Positions 60,180 through 64,000 of a stretch of DNA of 64,000 nucleotides are shown one piece after another (position 1 is the first letter of the stretch; every line of letters starts with the position of its first letter). The stretch lies in assembly GCF_001443045.1 (NCBI RefSeq), contig NZ_LKPJ01000016.1:1-64000 (forward strand). The letters are read 5' to 3'. The translations under genes and the position numbers were made by a program. The notes beneath the pieces were generated by a model, which saw only the letters and a program-made list of their open reading frames with translations, was not told where the DNA came from and made no database searches. This stretch comes from Burkholderia ambifaria (GTDB taxonomy: Bacteria > Pseudomonadota > Gammaproteobacteria > Burkholderiales > Burkholderiaceae).

Positions 60180-60788
60180 TCATGACGTTTCAGTGATGTT
60201 GGTCGCCAGCACGGGTTCGATGGTCACGAGCGCCGCGTACGACGCCGTGCCGGTTGGGCCGGCACACGCGGCCCGCGGAAAGAGCCGCAGCGTGCGGGCA
60301 TGGTGTTCCGATACCAGTACGCTGCCTGGCGGCAGTGCGCGCCGGTTCGCATCGGGCCCTTCGGCGAAATCGCATCCGCCGCCCAGCGCGACGACGATCG
60401 CCGGACACCCCGGCGCGATGGCGATCGGTTCGTCGACCAGCCGGACGTTCGCCCGATATCGACGCTTCGCGGTCATCGCGTTGAGCGCGACCGACGGGCC
60501 ATCGACGAGCGTCGCGCCCCAGTCCGCGTCTCCGTCGTACGCCGTCACGCGCATCGGCCGCAGCGGTACGACCGCTGCGTCGTTGCGCAACACGACGCCC
60601 TGGCCGCCCAGGATGAGCGACACGCGCGACATGCCGGGAAACCGCGAGTACGGGCCATCACGCTCGATCGACGCGAGACTGACGCGCCAATCGGCGCCGC
60701 CGGTCGCGATCGTCCGCGTCGTGCCGCCGCCATTGCGCCAGGGCTCGGTCGGAATCGCGTCGATCGGATACACGTCGATCAGCGACAC
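60180..60788 (-). CDS. HutD/Ves-family protein, GTG start
   Basis: 202 residues. The opening PTEPWRNGGGTTRTIA (about 14-29) is the signature of the HutD/Ves cupin-like family, whose role in histidine utilisation is thought to be regulatory or protective. GTG 60788 is preferred because GAGGA, which overlaps the stop codon of the upstream flavoprotein gene, lies eight bases before it. Ten bases separate it from that stop, and 13 from etfB, so it belongs to the flavoprotein-etf operon. Its presence with Etf and a demethylase-like flavoprotein, but without hutUHI, is unusual and suggests a function outside histidine breakdown. Confidence 0.8.
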   Translation of the reverse strand: MSLIDVYPIDAIPTEPWRNGGGTTRTIATGGADWRVSLASIERDGPYSRFPGMSRVSLILGGQGVVLRNDAAVVPLRPMRVTAYDGDADWGATLVDGPSVALNAMTAKRRYRANVRLVDEPIAIAPGCPAIVVALGGGCDFAEGPDANRRALPPGSVLVSEHHARTLRLFPRAACAGPTGTASYAALVTIEPVLATNITETS

Positions 60789-60798
60789 GATGGCGTCC

Positions 60799-61986
60799 TC
60801 AGGACACCGCGCCGAGGCCATACTTGCCGCTCAGCAATTCGCCGGTGGCGAAGCGCTCGATCGAATACGGCTTCAGCGACACCTCGGTCGGCAGCCCGAG
60901 CGCTTCCTGCGCGAGCACGAGACCGACGGTCGGCGACAGCTTGAAGCCGTGCCCGGAAAATCCGTAGCCGACCACCAGGCCTTCGATACCCGGCAGCTTG
61001 CCGAGCACGGGGTTCCAGTCCGGGGTCACGTCGTACACGCCGGTCCACGACGACGCGATGCCGGCCGTTTCGTAGTTCGGGAAGCGCTCGGCGACCTGCG
61101 CGCCGACATCGACGATGTAGTCCATCGGGATATCGCCCTGCTCGACGTCGGCCGCATTGAGCTTTTCGCCGACGATGCCTTCGCTGACCAGCATCTGGTT
61201 GCCGCCATAGCTGCGGTAGTACAGCATGCCGGGCGACGCGAGATCCTTGAAGACGGGCATCGAGAACGTGTACTTGGCCGCATCGCACTCGAGCGCGAGC
61301 ACGGCGTGCCGCTCGGGCATGATCGGCAGCGTCTTGCCGGTCCAGCCGGCGAGTTCCGGCGTCCAGATGTTCTGCGTGCTGATGACCATCGACGTCTTGA
61401 ATTCGCCGATATCGGTCGACACGCCGACGACCTTGCCGTTCTCGATCAGCACCTTGTCGACGTTGACGTTTTCCTTCACGGTGACGCCGCCGCGCCGGGC
61501 GGCACGCGCGAAGCTCGTCGCGACGAGATAGGCGTCGGCGAAGCCGGCTTCCGGCTCGTAGCCGATCAGCGCGCAGTCGTCGAAGCGGGCGATCGGGAGC
61601 AGTTCCGCGGCCTGTTGCCGGTTGAGGAATTCGAGCGGAATGCCTTGTTCCTTCTGCTGGTCGAGCGACGCGCGCAGCGGTTCGAGCTTGTCACCTTCCG
61701 ACGCGACGATCATGTAGCCGCATTTGACGAGGCCGCACGATGCTTCGTCGTCGCCGAGATACTCGGGGAACGTATTGAAGACGTGCCACGACTTGCGGGC
61801 CAGCTCGACGTTCTCCTTGACGGAGTAGTGCGTGCGCAGGATGCCCGAGGACTGCGAGGTCGTGCCGGCGCCGATCGTGCCCCGGTCCAGAACGAGCACG
61901 TTCTTGGCGCCGAGCTTCGACAGGTGGAACGCCACGGAGCTGCCGATCACGCCAGCACCGATTACGACGACGTCATACGAGTTCAT
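60799..61986 (-). CDS. FAD-dependent oxidoreductase, DAO family (sarcosine oxidase beta / N-methylproline demethylase-like)
   Basis: 395 residues. The N-terminal Rossmann fold (YDVVVIGAGVIGSSVAFHLS) and GTTSQSSGILRTHYS region (about 42-56) place it in the D-amino-acid oxidase fold. SSWTGVYDVTPDWNPVLG and YGFSGHGFKLSPTVG near the C-terminus match SoxB/dimethylglycine-type enzymes. It would oxidise an N-methyl group and release formaldehyde. The adjacent EtfBA indicates dehydrogenase rather than oxidase behaviour. With the Rieske pair and PutA in the region, N-methylproline is the favoured substrate; sarcosine or dimethylglycine are alternatives. It is the first gene of the operon; ATG 61986 follows AAGGAAAC. 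Confidence 0.85.
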   Translation of the reverse strand: MNSYDVVVIGAGVIGSSVAFHLSKLGAKNVLVLDRGTIGAGTTSQSSGILRTHYSVKENVELARKSWHVFNTFPEYLGDDEASCGLVKCGYMIVASEGDKLEPLRASLDQQKEQGIPLEFLNRQQAAELLPIARFDDCALIGYEPEAGFADAYLVATSFARAARRGGVTVKENVNVDKVLIENGKVVGVSTDIGEFKTSMVISTQNIWTPELAGWTGKTLPIMPERHAVLALECDAAKYTFSMPVFKDLASPGMLYYRSYGGNQMLVSEGIVGEKLNAADVEQGDIPMDYIVDVGAQVAERFPNYETAGIASSWTGVYDVTPDWNPVLGKLPGIEGLVVGYGFSGHGFKLSPTVGLVLAQEALGLPTEVSLKPYSIERFATGELLSGKYGLGAVS

Positions 61987-62567
61987 GATTCCGTTTCCTT
62001 CTGGTCAGGGTGTGAACGAGTCTGACTCGGAAAAAAACGGAGCCCGGCAATATAAGCGCGGGCAATTTTTAGCAAAAGGCGCAGCGTGGCGAGCGGGCGC
62101 TGCCGGTATCGAGCGGAAGGATCCGGTCGCGTGCGCGGCAGGGAAAATCAACGCATGATTGTGTCGAGCATAAGGGGATCTTATGTCGACCGATATGTCG
62201 GACGTCAAACCATAAGATCGCTTCGACGCCGAACCGGACGCGTTGCGGAAGCGGTCGAAAAACGACCGGAAAACGGTCGATTTGCCGCGGAAGGACGGTC
62301 CGATCCGGCCGATTCACGGCGCACGCCATGTATCCGGCGGCAACGCCTTCGTGCAGCGTATCGCAATGTCCGGGTGGCGGTGACTGCTCGACGCGGTGGT
62401 CGACGCGTCGGCCCGGTTGCGCGGCGCATGCCGCGCAAAACATCAACTTACCAAGGAGACTGGCCGCCGATAGCGCTTGCGGGTTGATCGTCCAGTGCGG
62501 CAGTTCGGGCCGGAATATGCACTGACGTTGCCTGTCGAGCCTGAAGGTGTCCACGTGAGACATCATC
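61987..62567. other. 581-bp divergent gap
   Basis: Separates the flavoprotein operon (minus) from the MFS gene (plus). It must hold both promoters. The phased CGGTCG repeats at 62252-62279 and a dyad near 62190 (CCGATATGTCGG) are the only structures seen. No coding sequence was recognised. Confidence 0.4.
62252..62279. promoter_or_regulatory. Three alternating CGGTCG/CGACCG sites phased at 11 bp
   Basis: CGGTCG at 62252, CGACCG at 62263 and CGGTCG at 62274 lie exactly 11 bp apart, separated by A-rich spacers. Sites in helical phase and alternating orientation are typical of cooperative regulator binding. The element sits in the middle of the divergent gap. Confidence 0.45.
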
Positions 62568-63917
62568 GTGTCAAAGGCATTTTCTCGTACCGTTCCCGCT
62601 CATTCCCTGCCTGCGGCGGCACTATCCGGCAAACACCGAAAATTCCTCACGAAACTGACCGCCGTGATTTCGGGCGGCATGTTCATCGATGGATTCATCC
62701 TCGGCTGCATCGGCATCGTGATGCCTGCGATCACCCGCGACCTGCACCTGTCGTCGGTCTGGCAGGGGTTGATCGGCGCATCGGCGCTGATCGGCATCTT
62801 CATCGGCGGCCCGCTCGGCGGATGGCTGGCGGACCGGGTCGGACGCCGGCCGATGTTCACGGTCGACCTCGCCATCTTCCTGGTCGGCTCCGCGGCCCAG
62901 TTCTTCGTTGCCGAAGCGTGGCAGCTCTTCGTCGTGCGTCTGGTGATGGGGATTGCGATCGGCGCGGACTATTCGATCGGATGGCCGTTGCTCGCCGAAT
63001 TTGCGCCGGCGCGCCTGCGCGGAAAATTGCTCGCGATGCTCGAGCTGGTCTGGTATGTCGGCTATCTCGTGTCGTATGCGATCGGCTGGGGGCTGACCGA
63101 GTCCTCGATGGCCAGCTGGCAGGTCATTCTGGGCCTGAGCACGGTGCCGACGGTCGTTGTCTTCCTGATGCGCCTCGGCACGCCCGAGTCGCCGCGCTGG
63201 TTGATGAGCCAGGGCAAAGTCGCCGAAGCGAAGGCGCTGGCGAAGGAATACATGGAGCAGGACGAACTCCGGGAACTGCAACCGGGTGGCGCGGCCGAAA
63301 AGTATGGATTCCGATCGTTGTTCTCGCCCGGATACTTCAAGACCACCTTCTTCGTGTCGATGTTCTGGGTATGTAACGTCACGCCTTACTTCGCCATCGG
63401 CGCGTTCGCACCGATCGTTCTCGAGCGGCTGGGGCTCAAGGAGGGAATGACGGGCGGCCTGGTGCTCAACGGCGTCGCCGTGCTGGGGACGATCATCGCG
63501 GTGATGCTGATCGAAAAGGTGGGGCGACGCGTGCTGGCCATTCCGCCGTTCTTCGTCTCCGCCATCGCGCTGATGAGCGTGGCGCTGTTCTCCGACGTTT
63601 CGTCGGCGCTGATCCTCGTCTGCTTCTTCACGTTCTCGTTGGTCAACGCCATTTCGACGGTGCTGACCGGCGTGTATCCCGGGGAAGTGTTTCCGACGGA
63701 AATCCGCGGGATCGGCGTCGGCGTCGCCACGGCCGTTTCGCGTGTCGGCGCGGCCATGGGCACCTTCCTCCTGCCGGTGATCATCGAAACGTATGGTGTG
63801 GGTGCCGCGATGATGATCGCCGCGGGCATCAGTCTCGTCGGCGGCGTGATTTCCTATGCATTGGCGCCGGAAACGAAGGGCAAGTTGTTGAGCGAGGCAT
63901 CCGCTCCCCGCAAGTGA
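62568..63917 (+). CDS. MFS transporter, metabolite:H+ symporter type
   Basis: 449 residues and 12 predicted membrane helices. MFS motif A is in GGWLADRVGRRPMF (about 84-97), and the second half has the related VMLIEKVGRRVLA. VYPGEVFPTEIRGIG (about 368-382) is a sugar/aromatic-acid porter motif. It likely imports an organic acid or betaine-type solute with protons. GTG 62568 is the only start before the first helix, with a weak ribosome site. It is divergent from the flavoprotein operon and shares the gap with the phased repeat, suggesting joint control. The window ends 83 bases later with nothing recognisable. Confidence 0.8.
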   Translation: MSKAFSRTVPAHSLPAAALSGKHRKFLTKLTAVISGGMFIDGFILGCIGIVMPAITRDLHLSSVWQGLIGASALIGIFIGGPLGGWLADRVGRRPMFTVDLAIFLVGSAAQFFVAEAWQLFVVRLVMGIAIGADYSIGWPLLAEFAPARLRGKLLAMLELVWYVGYLVSYAIGWGLTESSMASWQVILGLSTVPTVVVFLMRLGTPESPRWLMSQGKVAEAKALAKEYMEQDELRELQPGGAAEKYGFRSLFSPGYFKTTFFVSMFWVCNVTPYFAIGAFAPIVLERLGLKEGMTGGLVLNGVAVLGTIIAVMLIEKVGRRVLAIPPFFVSAIALMSVALFSDVSSALILVCFFTFSLVNAISTVLTGVYPGEVFPTEIRGIGVGVATAVSRVGAAMGTFLLPVIIETYGVGAAMMIAAGISLVGGVISYALAPETKGKLLSEASAPRK

Positions 63918-64000
63918 GTCGGATCGATTCGAGGGCGGCGCTCCCGACCGCTGCATCCGCTCGCCAATCCAAGCGGCGGTTGTTTGGAGCATCACGTCCG

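Overview
The window reads as part of a secondary (accessory-rich) replicon of a Burkholderia-type beta-proteobacterium, most like the B. cepacia complex. The reasons are the high GC content with strongly GC-biased third codon positions, frequent GTG/TTG starts behind AGGAG-type ribosome sites, and the gene content: GlxA-type AraC regulators, many LysR regulators, DUF1275, Ohr pairs and betaine-type Rieske oxygenases. I see no rRNA, tRNA, CRISPR array, transposase or integrase. Species assignment is inference.

1-22 kb is a patchwork of small stress, detoxification and transport units. It holds the end of an amidohydrolase with DoxX and DUF1275 proteins, and a LysR / divergent SHMT-like enzyme / orphan amino-acid binding protein module. 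It also holds gfa, a cupin plus AhpD-like pair, an Ohr peroxidase, a NodT-EmrA-EmrB type efflux system with an LRAT-like domain read in frame into NodT, an M24 peptidase, two GlxA-type AraC regulators, a TDT/SLAC1 transporter, cfa and gdx. The gaps contain four recognisable gene relics: adhC/frmA C-terminus, arsA, resB and thioredoxin. This part of the replicon is therefore decaying.

22-32 kb holds a DedA-rhodanese fusion, an adc-bdhA-patatin operon (acetoacetate / 3-hydroxybutyrate metabolism), a bestrophin channel, a type II NADH dehydrogenase, a second Ohr, a MocR-type regulator and an NmrA-like oxidoreductase.

32-64 kb looks like one large catabolic region for proline-type and betaine-type N-methylated compounds. 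A proline racemase-family enzyme (Ser/Cys active site) and a Delta1-pyrroline-2-carboxylate reductase-like protein could turn hydroxyproline into proline. A Rieske oxygenase and its flavin/2Fe-2S reductase (GbcAB / Stc2 type) would demethylate a betaine. A sarcosine-oxidase-like flavoprotein in an operon with EtfB and EtfA would remove a further N-methyl group and pass electrons to the Etf. PutA then oxidises proline, and a stand-alone PruA makes glutamate. A polyamine-type ABC transporter, a second amino-acid binding protein, a DMT exporter and an MFS carrier supply transport. Two LysR, one GbdR-like AraC and one BetI-like TetR regulator lie within the region.

The most interesting signals are in that region. 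The aldehyde-dehydrogenase domain of PutA has lost both catalytic residues (Cys to Ala823, Glu to Ile789), while an intact PruA sits in the same gene string. A tandem pair of about 75-nt hairpin units with compensatory base changes lies between pruA and the ABC ATPase gene. Two nearly identical 23-bp dyads flank a LysR gene and point at two different promoters. Three copies of a TGAAC-N4-GTTCA palindrome sit between a TetR gene and its divergent neighbour. Two N-formylglutamate-amidohydrolase paralogues, one stripped of a conserved motif, and a HutD protein occur with no histidine-utilisation genes nearby.
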